Shown one piece after another: positions 19,329-28,503 of a stretch of DNA of 64,000 nucleotides. The stretch comes from Nannocystis pusilla (GTDB taxonomy: Bacteria; Myxococcota_A; Polyangia; Nannocystales; Nannocystaceae): NCBI RefSeq assembly GCF_026626665.1, contig NZ_JAPNKE010000002.1:10684001-10748000 (forward strand), given 5' to 3'. How positions within the stretch are numbered: the first letter of the stretch is position 1; every line of letters starts with the position of its first letter. Below the pieces are notes generated by a model. That model had not been told where the DNA came from and made no database searches. It saw nothing but the letters and a program-made list of their open reading frames with translations. A program made the position numbers and the translations under genes.

Positions 19329-22300
19329 GTGAAGTTGATCCGTCGCGTCTCCCTCGGCCTGCGCGAAGGCTCCTCCGACAAGGTCTACATCGTCGACCTG
19401 TGCGAGGTGAGCAAGGGCAAGTTCGTCGTCAACTTCCAGTTCGGCCGCCGCGGCGCGCCGCTGAAGGACGGCACCAAGACTGATTCACCCGTGGCCGAGA
19501 CCACCGCGCGCTCGGTGTTCGCCAAGCTCGTCGACGAGAAGAAGCGCAAGGGCTACACCGAGTCGACCGAGGCGGCGGCGGTGGGGCGGACGCTGGGCGG
19601 CGCGCCGAGCGAGACGGCGGCGGCGGCACCTGCCCGAAAGGCCAGCCCGGCGTTCGCCAGCCCGAAGGAGGCGATCCTCGCCCGTTTGCAGGGCGGCGGC
19701 GGGCGCAAGCCGTGGAAGCCGGCGCGGGTGGTCTGGCGCGCCGGCGAGTACCGTCTGCGCGAGGCGGTGCCGCACCTCATCCGCCTGATCGGCAGCGGCG
19801 ACCTGATGCTCGACTACTGCATCGCCTGGGCGCTGGCCCGCTGCGGCGACGCCGACACCTTCACCGCGCTGGCGCGGGCGCGCAACGAACCTGGCCTGCA
19901 GGCCAGCAGCCTCGACGAGGCGCTGAAGCTGTTCATCCCGCGGGCCGGCAAGAGCGACATGGTCATGCGCATGACGCTCGAGATGCTGCGCGGCTGGAGC
20001 GACGAGCTGCGCGACGCCGTCGCCGCCAGGGCGCGCGCCGCCTGCCGCCGGCGCTGAAGGAGTTTTCTTCACGGCCCTCCGGGCCTGATGGGGCGAGCAA
20101 GGGCGACCCGGAGGCGTTCACCGCGGTGCTGTTGGCCGCGCTGGCCGCCGGCGACACCGCCGCGCTTGAGGACATCTACCGCATCGACGACGACACCGTG
20201 CGCCCGGGCCTGCTCGCCGGCCTGCGCACGATCCCGCTGCAGGTCGGCAGCTTCCGCCACGTCCGCCACCTGCTCAAGATGGCCGAGGTCCGCGGCGACG
20301 CCGAGGTGTTCGGCCTCATCGCCTATCGCGTCGAGAAGACCCCGGCGGCCTTCGGCTCGCGCCGCAACGTGTTCCTCGGCGGCGGCCGCTGGACCGACGT
20401 CGCCAAGGAGCTGAAGCGCCCCGACTCGCGCCTGGCCTACTCGAGCAAGACCCGCGACTACCTGCGTCGCCGGGCCTTCCGCTCGCTGCGGCGCCTGGCC
20501 GAGGCCGGCGACGCGATGAGCTACGTCAAGCTGGCCGTCGGCGTGCTCCTGCCGTTCAGCGACGCCGACGGCCAGGAGGTCAAGTCCGCGACGCGCTACA
20601 GCTACAGCACGCGCAAGAACAAGACCGTCCGCTGGGACCGCTTCGCCGCCTACCACGCCTTCAACGCGATCCTCTACGGCGGCAACAGCCCGCGCTACGA
20701 GCCGCGGGTGCGCGGCGCGACCTGGCGCTGCCGCGGCAACTACAAGCCCGGCGACCCGGCGCCCGCGAGCCGCGAGGAGGCGTTCCCGAAGATCTGGGAC
20801 CAGGTGCCGATGGGCCTCATGCACCTCCTGTCCGAGAGCACATGTACTTTGGTGCATGGATTGCGGTCAGGGCGATCCGCGACAACAAGGAGTTCCTGGG
20901 CGCGCTCGACGTCGACGGCATCGTCATGCTGCTCGAGCGGCCGTTCGAGGTCACCGCGCAGCTCGGCTTCGAGCTGGCCAAGGCCCGCTACGACCCCGAC
21001 CAGCCCGACCTGGCGCTCGTCGCCGCGGTCGCCAACTGCGCCGTGCCGGCCGCGCGCAAGCTGGCCCACGGGTGGATCGACAACAACCGGGCCCGCTTCG
21101 TCGAGTCCCACGACCTGCTGATCGCGCTGCTGTTCTCGGCCCACGCCGACACGCGCGCCTACGCCCGCGTGCTGCTGCAGGGCGTGCCGCTGGCGGCGGC
21201 GGCCGCGTCGGCGCTGATCGGGCGGGTCGTCGCCGGCCTGCTCGCGCTGCCGAACACCCCGGCCGCCGGCGAGGTCGCGGCCGACGTCGGCGAGACCGTG
21301 ATGCGGGCGTTCGCCCGGCCGCTGCGCGGCATCGGCCTGAACGTCGTCGTCGACCTGGTCGCGCACCCGCTCGAGGGCGTCCAGCTGCTGGCCGCCAACA
21401 TCCTGCTCAACCACGACACGCGGCCCGAGGACCTGCCCGAGCAGCTCGTCGCGGCGCTCGCGGTCGAGAGCAAGCACGCCGCGGTGCGCAGCCTCGGCAT
21501 CCGCCTGTTCGGCGAGCTGCCCGACAGCGTGCTGGTCCACCGCGGCGCGCTGATGCTGGCCTTCCTGACCTCGGCCCACGTCGACCAGCGCGACGCGATC
21601 CGCCCGGTCGTGCAGCGCCTGGCCGCGCGCGACCCGGCGTTCGCCGCCGCGATCGTCGCCCCGCTGATCGGCGTGCTGCTGGTCAAGGAGGTCCACGAGG
21701 GCGTGCACAGCTTCGTCCTGCGCCTGCTCAAGACCGACCTCGAGCAGGGCCTGGGCGCGGTCGACAAGGACCTCGTCATGCGCCTCCTGCGGGCCAAGGC
21801 CTCGGCCGCGCAGGAGCTGGGCGGCATCTTGCTGGCGCGCAACGTCGACCCCGACAGCCTCGACGTCGCCGAGGTCGCGCGCCTGGCGAGCCACGAGATC
21901 CTCGCGGTGCGCCAGGCCGCGTGGAGCTTCTTCGAGCGCAACGTCGAGCGGATCCGCCGCGAGCTGCCGCAGGCGATCCGGATCCTCGACGCCAAGTGGG
22001 ACGACTCGCGCGCGTTCGCGTTCGCGTTCTTCCGCGAGCGCCTGCAGCCGGCCGACTTCCCGCCCGACGTGCTGGTGGCGATCGCCGACTCGGTGCGCGC
22101 CGACGTGCAGGCGTTCGGCCGCGAGATGATCACCCGCTGCTTCCAGGAGGAGCACGGCCTCGACTACCTGCGCCGCCTCAGCGAGCACCCGTCGGCCGAC
22201 GTGCAGCTGTTCGCCACCAACTACCTCGAGCGCTACGCGGCCGGCTCGATCGAGCGGCTGCGCGAGCTCGTGCCGTACTTCCTCGGCGTGCTGTCGCGGG

Positions 22301-22551
22301 TCAACCGCGGCCGGGTGGCCAAGGCGCGGGTGTTCCGGTTCCTGACGACCGAGGCCGAGAAGAGCCCGGAGGCGGCGCAGCTGGTCGCCGAGCTGATGAC
22401 GCGCCAGAGCCTGACGATGGCGATCGGCGACCGGGCGGCCAGCGTGGTCGCGATGGTCGAGGTGCGCCAGCGCTTCGGCGACGTGCCGTTGCCGATCGAG
22501 ATCCGCCAGCCGCCGGTGCGGACGAAGGGACAGGTGCAGCGTGGAGTTTGA
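19329..22551 (+). CDS. WGR-domain / HEAT-repeat protein, frame broken twice
   Basis: A large protein, about 1074 residues if the frame is repaired. GTG 19329 begins KLIRRVSLGLREGSSDKVYI and FVVNFQFGRRG, a WGR domain (residues 1-80) of the kind found in PARPs and E. coli YehI/MolR, which binds nucleic acid or partner proteins. The rest is helical HEAT-like repeat (for example REAVPHLIRLIGSGDLMLD, AIRILDAKWDDSRAFAFAFF). The frame shifts near 20050 and again near 20845; each is consistent with one lost base, and the second coincides with a three-arm dyad repeat. The stop overlaps the SWIM gene start by 11 bases, so the two are translationally coupled. WGR, SWIM, MoxR-type AAA+ and VWA proteins occur together in the E. 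coli yehI-yehL-yehP-yehQ group; only WGR and SWIM members are adjacent here. Confidence 0.7.
20826..20859. repeat. Three-arm dyad repeat at the WGR frameshift
   Basis: Arms CCTGTC (20827), CATGTA (20841) and CATGGA (20855), 14 bp apart. The reading frame of the WGR/HEAT gene changes within or next to this element. Confidence 0.5.
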
Positions 22552-24193
22552 GTACCGCTATCACGGCAGCACCGCCGTGGACTCGTCGGCGCGGGCGACC
22601 AGCATGTCGTTCTCGCCGGACACCCGGCGCGAGCCGACCTACTTCGTCGGCGAGCTCGGCAAGTGCCTCGAGTTCCGCGAGGCGATCTCGGCGCTGCACG
22701 ACGTCGTCGTGTCCGACCTGCGCTTCAAGCCGAAGGACAAGACCGAGTACAAGGAGTGGTTGGCCAAGCAGGAGCAGGTCAACTGGCAGCAGGTCGCGCT
22801 GCAGCGCTCGCGCAGCGCCGCCGACATCAAGCGCATGCAGGAGGAGCTCGACGGGCTGTACCGCACCAGCTCGACGCGCATGCAGGGCTTTTACAACGCC
22901 AAGCGGCGCTACTTCGATTACCTGTACCAGAAGGACCGCGACGCCTGGTTCGTGCTCGACCCGGTGATCACCGTCCACCCCGACGAGGTGTTCTTCGAGT
23001 GCTTCTCGCAGGACGAGTCGACCTACGGCCGGCTCGGCGCGCGCTACGAGGTGTTCAAGCAGGTCAAGGAGTTCGCCTGCGGCACCACCAACATCGACTA
23101 CTCGGCGGCGCTCTACGACGAGTTCCAGAAGATCCGCCGTTACAAGACGACGATGTTCACCGTCGATCCGTCGGGCTTCGGCGTGCAGACCACCGCCGAG
23201 GACGACTTCAAGGAGCTGAAGATCGACCTGCCCGACTCGTGGGTGCGCGGGTTCCTGCAGGTCAGCTCGGCGATGACGCTGCCGACGATCTCCTTCGACC
23301 TCCACCCGATGGACGTGCACAACCTGTGCTTCGTCCTCCGCCGCCACAAGGAGAAGGTCGGCCCGCGCAGCCTGCGGTACATCCTCAAGCCCGGGCGCCC
23401 GGTCAAGGTCGTGTTCGAGCCGTGGAACCGCGAGGTCGAGTTCCCGCGCTCGATCTTCCGCGGCGACAAGGAGCACGAGGTCCGCGTGTGGGGCAGGCGC
23501 CGGATCCTCATCCTCGAGCGCCTCATCCAGCTGGCGAACAAGTTCACCGTCCACCTGCTCGGCACCGGCCTGCCGTCGTTCTACATCGCCGACCTCGGCG
23601 ACATGAACTTCACGCTCGGCCTGTCCGGATGGACAGCCAACGACTGGTCGACCGCCGGCAACTTCGACCTCATGGCCCCGCGCGCCGCCGTCGACGAGTT
23701 CACCAAGCGGCGGGTGTTCGAGGGCCTCAAGAAGCACTGGTTCTACAAGCCGGACGCGCTCGCGCGCGAGCTCGAGCTCGACACCAGCGCGGTCTACGGG
23801 GCCCTGGCCGCGTACACCCAGGCCGGCCGGGCCATGTACGACCTCGACAAGCAGGTCTACCGCGTCCGCGAGCTGAGCCGCGACCCGCTGCCGATGGACA
23901 AGCTGCGGTTCGCCAACGACCGCGAGGCCGAGGCCCAGGCGCTGGTCCAGCAGAATCACGTCACGGTGCGCCAGGCGCTTCCTTCGGGCGAGGGCGGGCT
24001 GGTGCTGCGCGGACGCGTCCGCGACGGATCGCACAACTACGAGCCCGAGCTCGCGCTCGACCGCGACGAGCGGCTCGCTTCCGCGTCGTGCACGTGCAAC
24101 TTCTACCAGCAAAATAAACTGTACAAGGGCCCGTGCCAGCATATACTGGCCCTGCGGATCCAGCACCGCCGGGCCCAGGGCGGGGTCGTCTGA
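22541..24193 (+). CDS. SWIM zinc-finger protein coupled to the WGR protein
   Basis: A 550-residue protein. GTG 22541 gives MEFEYRYHGSTAVDSSARAT and lies inside the end of the WGR gene, preceded by AAGGGA. The C-terminus has a SWIM zinc finger, CTCNFYQQNKLYKGPCQHIL: CxC at about residues 517 and 519, CxH at about 532 and 534. This matches the CxCx(n)CxH pattern of SWIM domains, which bind nucleic acid or protein. The N-terminal 450 residues are mixed alpha/beta, with a helical segment near residues 75-120, and lack a recognised catalytic domain. E. coli YehQ is a SWIM protein encoded with the WGR protein YehI, so a joint role is likely. The retron a1 repeat starts 81 bases after its stop. Confidence 0.72.
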   Translation: MEFEYRYHGSTAVDSSARATSMSFSPDTRREPTYFVGELGKCLEFREAISALHDVVVSDLRFKPKDKTEYKEWLAKQEQVNWQQVALQRSRSAADIKRMQEELDGLYRTSSTRMQGFYNAKRRYFDYLYQKDRDAWFVLDPVITVHPDEVFFECFSQDESTYGRLGARYEVFKQVKEFACGTTNIDYSAALYDEFQKIRRYKTTMFTVDPSGFGVQTTAEDDFKELKIDLPDSWVRGFLQVSSAMTLPTISFDLHPMDVHNLCFVLRRHKEKVGPRSLRYILKPGRPVKVVFEPWNREVEFPRSIFRGDKEHEVRVWGRRRILILERLIQLANKFTVHLLGTGLPSFYIADLGDMNFTLGLSGWTANDWSTAGNFDLMAPRAAVDEFTKRRVFEGLKKHWFYKPDALARELELDTSAVYGALAAYTQAGRAMYDLDKQVYRVRELSRDPLPMDKLRFANDREAEAQALVQQNHVTVRQALPSGEGGLVLRGRVRDGSHNYEPELALDRDERLASASCTCNFYQQNKLYKGPCQHILALRIQHRRAQGGVV

Positions 24194-24274
24194 ACCTGTC
24201 CTCCGGAGCAGCTGAAATGCCGCGTCGCCGCGGCAGTCCCCCCATTCCCACGAGGCGCAGCACCACCAAGTTTC

Positions 24275-24506
24275 GTCATGACAACGGCGAAGGCCGAGCC
24301 TAGCAACCCGGGCGGTGGATCGCCGTCCTTGCGAAATGCTCGTTCACGCTTCACTGGCCCGCTCTTGACTGTGCGGCCCATCGGGTAGCTGTCGCTATTC
24401 CGGTGTGACTTCCATGAAGCGACTGAGCGACAGCTACCCGGGGCCGCTTGAGTTGAGCGGTCCAGTCCTTAGAGCCTTCGTAGCGGGTCTTCGCCGTTGT
24501 CATGAC
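24275..24506 (+). ncRNA. msr-msd: Retron msr-msd (non-coding RNA template for msDNA)
   Basis: All parts of a retron ncRNA can be read. The a1 repeat GTCATGACAACGGCGAAG (24275-24292) pairs perfectly with a2 CTTCGCCGTTGTCATGAC (24489-24506). After a1 comes CCTAGCAACC, whose TAGC carries the likely branching guanosine (G 24303). Short msr hairpins follow (for example GGCG/CGCC at 24311-24324). The msd is a long hairpin: GGGTAGCTGTCGCT (24383-24396) pairs with AGCGACAGCTACCC (24426-24439), extended by GCGGCCC/GGGCCGC (24373-24379 with 24441-24447) across a two-base bulge. An outer stem joins 24354-24364 to 24455-24465. The order msr-msd-RT and the size (msDNA roughly 130-145 nt by my endpoints) fit myxobacterial retrons; Nannocystis exedens is known to make an msDNA of 144 nt. 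Confidence 0.88.
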
Positions 24507-24552
24507 ACCTATTCCCCGCCGCCGCGCGCCCCTGACGTGCCCCCGTAAGAAC

Positions 24553-26097
24553 ATGGCCGGCCAACCGACATCCCGCGAAGCGCTGTACGAGCGGATCCGC
24601 AGCACCTCCAAGGAAGAGGTGATCCTCGAGGAGATGATCCGGCTCGGCTTCTGGCCGGCGCAGGGGACGGTGCCGCACGACCCGGCCGAGGAGATCCGGC
24701 GCCGCGGCGAGCTCGAGCGGCAGCTGGCGGAGCTGCGCGAGAAGTCGCGCAAGCTCTACAACGAGAAGGTCCTGATCGCCGAGCAGCGCAAGGCGCGGCT
24801 GCTCGAGTCGCGGCGCAAGCAGAAAGAGACCAAGGCCCGCCGCGAGCGCGAGCGCCAGGAGCGGGCCCAGAAGTGGGCGGCCCGCAAGGGCGGCGAGATC
24901 GTCTACCTGGGCGAGGATGTCTCCGGGGGCATGTCCGACAAGACACCCGACCTCGAGACGCTGAAGGAAGAGGGCCTGCCGGTCCTCGCCAGCGCCGAGG
25001 AGCTGGCCAAGGCGATGGGCGTCGAGGTCAAGGCGCTGCGCTTCCTCGCCTACAACCGCAAGGTCTCGCGCGTCTCCCACTACCGCCGCTTCCTCCTGCC
25101 CAAAAAGACAGGCGGCTTTCGCCTGATCTCGGCGCCCATGCCCCGCCTCAAGCGGGCCCAGAAGTGGGCGCTCGAGCACATCTTCGCCAAGCTGAACGTC
25201 GACCCCGCCGCGCACGGCTTCGTCGCCGGCCGCTCGATCGTCTCCAACGCCAAGCCCCACGTCGGCGCCGACGTGGTCGTCAACTTCGACCTCAAGGACT
25301 TCTTCCCCACGGTGACCTTCCCGCGGGTGAAGGGCGCCATCCGCCACCTCGGCTACAGCGAGTCGGTGGCGACCGCCCTGGCCCTCGTCTGCACCGAGCC
25401 CGACGTCGACGAGGTCGCGCTCGACGGCACGACGTGGTTCGTCGCCCGCGGCCAGCGCTACCTGCCGCAGGGCTCGCCGTGCAGCCCGGCGATCACCAAC
25501 CTGCTGTGCCGCCGCCTCGACACCCGCCTCGGCGGCCTCGCGCGCGCGCTCGGCTTCGTCTACACCCGCTACGCCGACGACCTCACGTTCAGCGGCCGCG
25601 GCGAGGCGGCCGACAGCAAGCGCGTCGGCAAGCTGCTGCGCGGCGTGGCCGACATCGTCGCGCACGAGGGCTTCGTCGTGCACCCGGAGAAGACGCGGGT
25701 GATGCGTCGCGGTCGCCGACAAGAGGTCACCGGCATCGTCGTCAACGACCGGCCGAGCGTGCCGCGCGACGAGCTGCGCAAGTTCCGGGCGACTCTGTTC
25801 CAGATCGAGAAAGACGGCCCGGCCGGCAAGCGGTGGGGCAACGGCGGCGACGTGCTGGCCGCGATCCACGGCTACGCCTGCTTCGTCGCCATGGTCGATC
25901 CGGCGCGCGGCCAGCCGCTGCTGGTGCGCGCGCGGGCGCTGCTCGCCAAGCACGGCGGCCCCGGCAAGCCGCCCGGTGGCTCGGCGCCGCGCGTGCCGAC
26001 GCCGGAGCCGCAGCCCGTCAATGCCCCCGAAGCGCCCAAGCCCGCCGCACCAGCGAGCCCGGCCGCGCCCGCGAAGAAGGGCTGGAAGCTCTTCTAG
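24553..26097 (+). CDS. ret: Retron reverse transcriptase
   Basis: Reverse transcriptase that uses the adjacent msr-msd RNA as primer and template to make branched msDNA. From ATG 24553 it has 514 residues. An upstream ATG at 24502 lies inside a2 and is less likely; no clear Shine-Dalgarno supports either. An N-terminal region of about 150 residues with a charged coiled coil (RRKQKETKARRERERQERAQ) precedes the RT domain, as in the long myxobacterial retron RTs. RT motifs: LLPKKTGGFRLISAPMPRLK, VVNFDLKDFFPTV (Asp about 246), LPQGSPCSPAITNLLCRRLD and TRYADDLTFSG (YADD about 340-343), then VHPEKTRVMRRGRRQEVTGI with the VTG motif typical of retron enzymes. The C-terminus ends in a Pro/Ala tail. 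A dyad repeat (24915-24934) is translated in frame as EDVSGGMSD before the RT core. Confidence 0.95.
   Translation: MAGQPTSREALYERIRSTSKEEVILEEMIRLGFWPAQGTVPHDPAEEIRRRGELERQLAELREKSRKLYNEKVLIAEQRKARLLESRRKQKETKARRERERQERAQKWAARKGGEIVYLGEDVSGGMSDKTPDLETLKEEGLPVLASAEELAKAMGVEVKALRFLAYNRKVSRVSHYRRFLLPKKTGGFRLISAPMPRLKRAQKWALEHIFAKLNVDPAAHGFVAGRSIVSNAKPHVGADVVVNFDLKDFFPTVTFPRVKGAIRHLGYSESVATALALVCTEPDVDEVALDGTTWFVARGQRYLPQGSPCSPAITNLLCRRLDTRLGGLARALGFVYTRYADDLTFSGRGEAADSKRVGKLLRGVADIVAHEGFVVHPEKTRVMRRGRRQEVTGIVVNDRPSVPRDELRKFRATLFQIEKDGPAGKRWGNGGDVLAAIHGYACFVAMVDPARGQPLLVRARALLAKHGGPGKPPGGSAPRVPTPEPQPVNAPEAPKPAAPASPAAPAKKGWKLF
24915..24934. repeat. Dispersed 20-bp dyad repeat copy in the retron RT gene
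   Basis: GGATGTCTCCGGGGGCATGT, half-sites 14 bp apart, in frame in the linker between the coiled coil and the RT domain. Confidence 0.5.
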
Positions 26098-26127
26098 CGC
26101 CCGCCCTGGCGTGCGACAGTCACCGGC

Positions 26128-26838
26128 ATGACGCCGGAGTTGACCGCGCTGATCGTCACCGCGGGGGCGTGGATCCTGCTCCACCTCGTCGTCGCCGGTT
26201 CGCCGCTGCGGCGCGTCATCGTCGCCAAGCTCCGTCAACCTGGCTTTCAGGGCATGTTCTCTCTGCTGTCGCTCGCCGGCCTGGTCGCGCTGGTGATGGC
26301 GTACCGCAGCGCCTCGGCCCCCGGCGTCAACTTCGACCTGTGGGTGCCGGGCCACGCGGCGTTGTGGACGCCGCTGGTCGTCATGCCGGTCGCGCTGCTG
26401 CTGATCGTCGGCTCGCTGACGACGCCGAACCCCACCTCGGTCGGCATGGAGCGCGCGCTGCAAGCCCCCACGCCGGCCCGCGGGATCTTGCGCGTCACTC
26501 GCCACCCGATGCTGTGGGGCTTCGTGCTGTGGGCCGCGGCGCACACGGCCGCCAACGGCGACGCCGCGTCGCTGGTGCTGTTCGTGGCGATCGCAGCGCC
26601 CGCGCTGGCCGGCATGTTCAGCATCGACCGCAAGCGCGCCCGGCGCGACCCGGTCGGCTGGCAGCGCTACGCGGCGGTCACCTCGATCGTCCCGTTCGTC
26701 GCCATCGCCGCCGGTCGCAACCAGTTCGTGGCCGGCGAGATCGGCCTGTGGCGCGCCGGCGTGGCTCTGCTGGTCACCGCCGCGATCGTGGCCGTCCACC
26801 CGCTGCTGATCGGCGTGTCGGCGCTGCCTTTCTCCTGA
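26128..26838 (+). CDS. NnrU-family membrane protein downstream of the retron
   Basis: A 236-residue integral membrane protein with about six hydrophobic helices. The segment ILRVTRHPMLWGFVLWAAAH followed by NGD is the hallmark of the NnrU family, membrane proteins first linked to nitrite/nitric-oxide metabolism, whose fold resembles isoprenylcysteine methyltransferase-like proteins. It begins 30 bases after the RT stop and ends 10 bases before the TPR gene on the same strand, so RT, NnrU and TPR may be one operon. Known retron effectors include small transmembrane proteins, so an effector role is possible but unproven; a housekeeping gene next door is the simpler reading. A weak dyad-repeat copy (26238-26257) reads as QPGFQGMF. 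Confidence 0.78.
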   Translation: MTPELTALIVTAGAWILLHLVVAGSPLRRVIVAKLRQPGFQGMFSLLSLAGLVALVMAYRSASAPGVNFDLWVPGHAALWTPLVVMPVALLLIVGSLTTPNPTSVGMERALQAPTPARGILRVTRHPMLWGFVLWAAAHTAANGDAASLVLFVAIAAPALAGMFSIDRKRARRDPVGWQRYAAVTSIVPFVAIAAGRNQFVAGEIGLWRAGVALLVTAAIVAVHPLLIGVSALPFS

Positions 26839-26848
26839 ATTTCGGGAT

Positions 26849-28228
26849 ATGTCCTTCAAGACAGCCGACGAGGCCCACGCCGAGGGCGAGCGCCGCCACC
26901 GACGCGGTGAGCACGACGGGGCGCTCGCGGCCTTCGAGGCGGCGCTCGAGCTCGACCCGCGCCACGCGAGAGCGCTCAACGACGCCGGCTGGCTGCTGAC
27001 CACGGACCTGTCTGAACGACCAGGTGCGCGCGGGCGCGGGCTCGACCTGCTGCGCGACGCCATCGCCGCCGGACCGGACGACACGCGGCCGCTCTACAAC
27101 TTCGCCGACGCCTGCGTCGCCGTCGGCCAGCCCGGGGAGGCGCTGGTGCCGGTGGAGGCCGCGCTGCAGCGGCGCCCGGATTGGGCCGAGGCGTGGAACC
27201 TGCGCGGCTGGCTGCGCGGGGTCAAGGGCGACGATCCCCACGGCGGCCTCGACGACCTGCAGCAGGCGCTGCGGCATCGACCCTGGTACGGCGACGCCCA
27301 CCTCAACCGCGGGCGGATCTTCGTCGGCCTCGGTGAGCACGCCGAGGCCGAGTCGGCGCTGCGCCTGGCGCTCCGCTGCGGCTGCTTCCGCCCCGGCGAG
27401 GCGCACTACCGCCTGGCCGGGCTGCAGGAGCGCCGCGGCCACCTGCGCCGCGCTCTGGGCCACTACCGCCGCGCGTTCGAGGTCGGCGCCGCCGAGTTCC
27501 GGCAGGACGCCGCCGGCGGGGTGGTCCGCTGCGGCAACGCGCTGCACCACCGCGGCGCCTTCTTCGTCCACGCGGACGAGCAGATCCGCCTCGCCACCGT
27601 CGACCGCGAGCAGCGACGTCCGCGGCCGATCGCCGAGGTGCTGGTCGAGGTCCGTCGCGAGCTCGCGCGCGTGCCCGAGGAGTCCGCGGACAGCCAGCTC
27701 CAGGTGGGCCGCCTGGGCCTCCTGGCCGCCGAGGCATGTTTTTCAGGACATGTCCTCGAGCCCAGGTGGACCGACCAGTCGCCGGCGCTGGCGATCGAGC
27801 TGCTGGCGACCTGCTTCACCGGCGAACGGCACGACGCGCTGCGGCGAGTCGCCGAGGACGTCCGCCGGATCTGGCTCGAGCTGTACGACGAGCTGCTGGC
27901 GCGCGAGGAGCCGGACCCGGAGGCGTCGGCGCTGGCCGAGGTCGAGCGGCTCGCCGGCGAGCGCGACCATTCCGCCGCGATTTCAGCCTTGCGCGCGATC
28001 GACGTGTGCGACGACGAACACCTGCTTCGCCGCGCCGCGGTCGCCGAGCGCCTCGGCGATCACGCGCGCCTGCACGGCGAGGTCGAGGGCGCCCTCGACC
28101 TCTACCGCCTCGCCCACGGCGACTTCGCCCGCTACGCCTCGTACGCGACCGCGGGCGGCGAGGGCATGGCGCGCATGCTCGACGTGAACCGCCTGAACGG
28201 CAAGCTCAGCGACCTCGGCGATCGCTGA
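26849..28228 (+). CDS. TPR-repeat protein
   Basis: A 459-residue soluble protein. Residues 1-210 hold about five tetratricopeptide repeats, such as HRRGEHDGALAAFEAALELD, AEAWNLRGWLRGVKGDD and AHLNRGRIFVGLGEHAEAES. The C-terminal half is helical, Arg/Glu-rich and not recognised. There is no signal peptide. It starts 10 bases after the NnrU stop and its ATG is part of a degenerate dyad repeat (26847-26866, TATGTCCTTCAAGACAGCC); another copy at 27734-27753 reads as ACFSGHVLE. A 34-bp tandem repeat follows the gene. TPRs mediate protein-protein contacts; the partner may be the membrane protein before it or the VWA protein after it. Confidence 0.75.
   Translation: MSFKTADEAHAEGERRHRRGEHDGALAAFEAALELDPRHARALNDAGWLLTTDLSERPGARGRGLDLLRDAIAAGPDDTRPLYNFADACVAVGQPGEALVPVEAALQRRPDWAEAWNLRGWLRGVKGDDPHGGLDDLQQALRHRPWYGDAHLNRGRIFVGLGEHAEAESALRLALRCGCFRPGEAHYRLAGLQERRGHLRRALGHYRRAFEVGAAEFRQDAAGGVVRCGNALHHRGAFFVHADEQIRLATVDREQRRPRPIAEVLVEVRRELARVPEESADSQLQVGRLGLLAAEACFSGHVLEPRWTDQSPALAIELLATCFTGERHDALRRVAEDVRRIWLELYDELLAREEPDPEASALAEVERLAGERDHSAAISALRAIDVCDDEHLLRRAAVAERLGDHARLHGEVEGALDLYRLAHGDFARYASYATAGGEGMARMLDVNRLNGKLSDLGDR
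27734..27753. repeat. Dispersed 20-bp dyad repeat copy in the TPR gene
   Basis: GCATGTTTTTCAGGACATGT, half-sites 14 bp apart, in frame. Confidence 0.5.
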
Positions 28229-28250
28229 GCCCGGAGGTCCGAGCGACACG

Positions 28251-28402
28251 GGCGAGCGGGCGTTCTCGGAGGTCGCGCGACGCCGGCGAGCGGGCGTTCT
28301 CGGAGGTCGCGCGACGCTGGTGAGCGGGCGTTCTCGGAGGTCGCGCGACGCTGGTGAGCGGGCGTTCTCGGAGGTCGCGCGACGCTGGCGAGGGGGCGTT
28401 CG
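28251..28402. repeat. 34-bp tandem repeat, four full copies
   Basis: The unit CGTTCTCGGAGGTCGCGCGA plus fourteen more bases (CGCTGGTGAGCGGG) starts at 28261, 28295, 28329 and 28363, with partial copies at both ends (a diverged one before 28261 and CGTTCGCG at 28397). It lies in the 275-base gap between the TPR and VWA genes. As 34 is not a multiple of three and no frame crosses it convincingly, it is non-coding. Confidence 0.85.
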
Positions 28403-28503
28403 CGCCCGTTGAGCCGCCGGGCCGGCCGCGTTACCGTGCAGCCCGGCGCGCGGCCCGGGCATGACCTGTCCCGAAGACCATCCTCCGCGCGCGGGGAGCG
28501 GAC

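Noticed and set aside
20040..20860. Programmed ribosomal frameshifting in the WGR gene
   Set aside because: No slippery heptamer was seen, and the same kind of one-base loss occurs in many unrelated genes of the window, which favours sequence error.
28251..28402. CRISPR array at the 34-bp repeats
   Set aside because: Units abut directly with no spacers; a simple tandem repeat.
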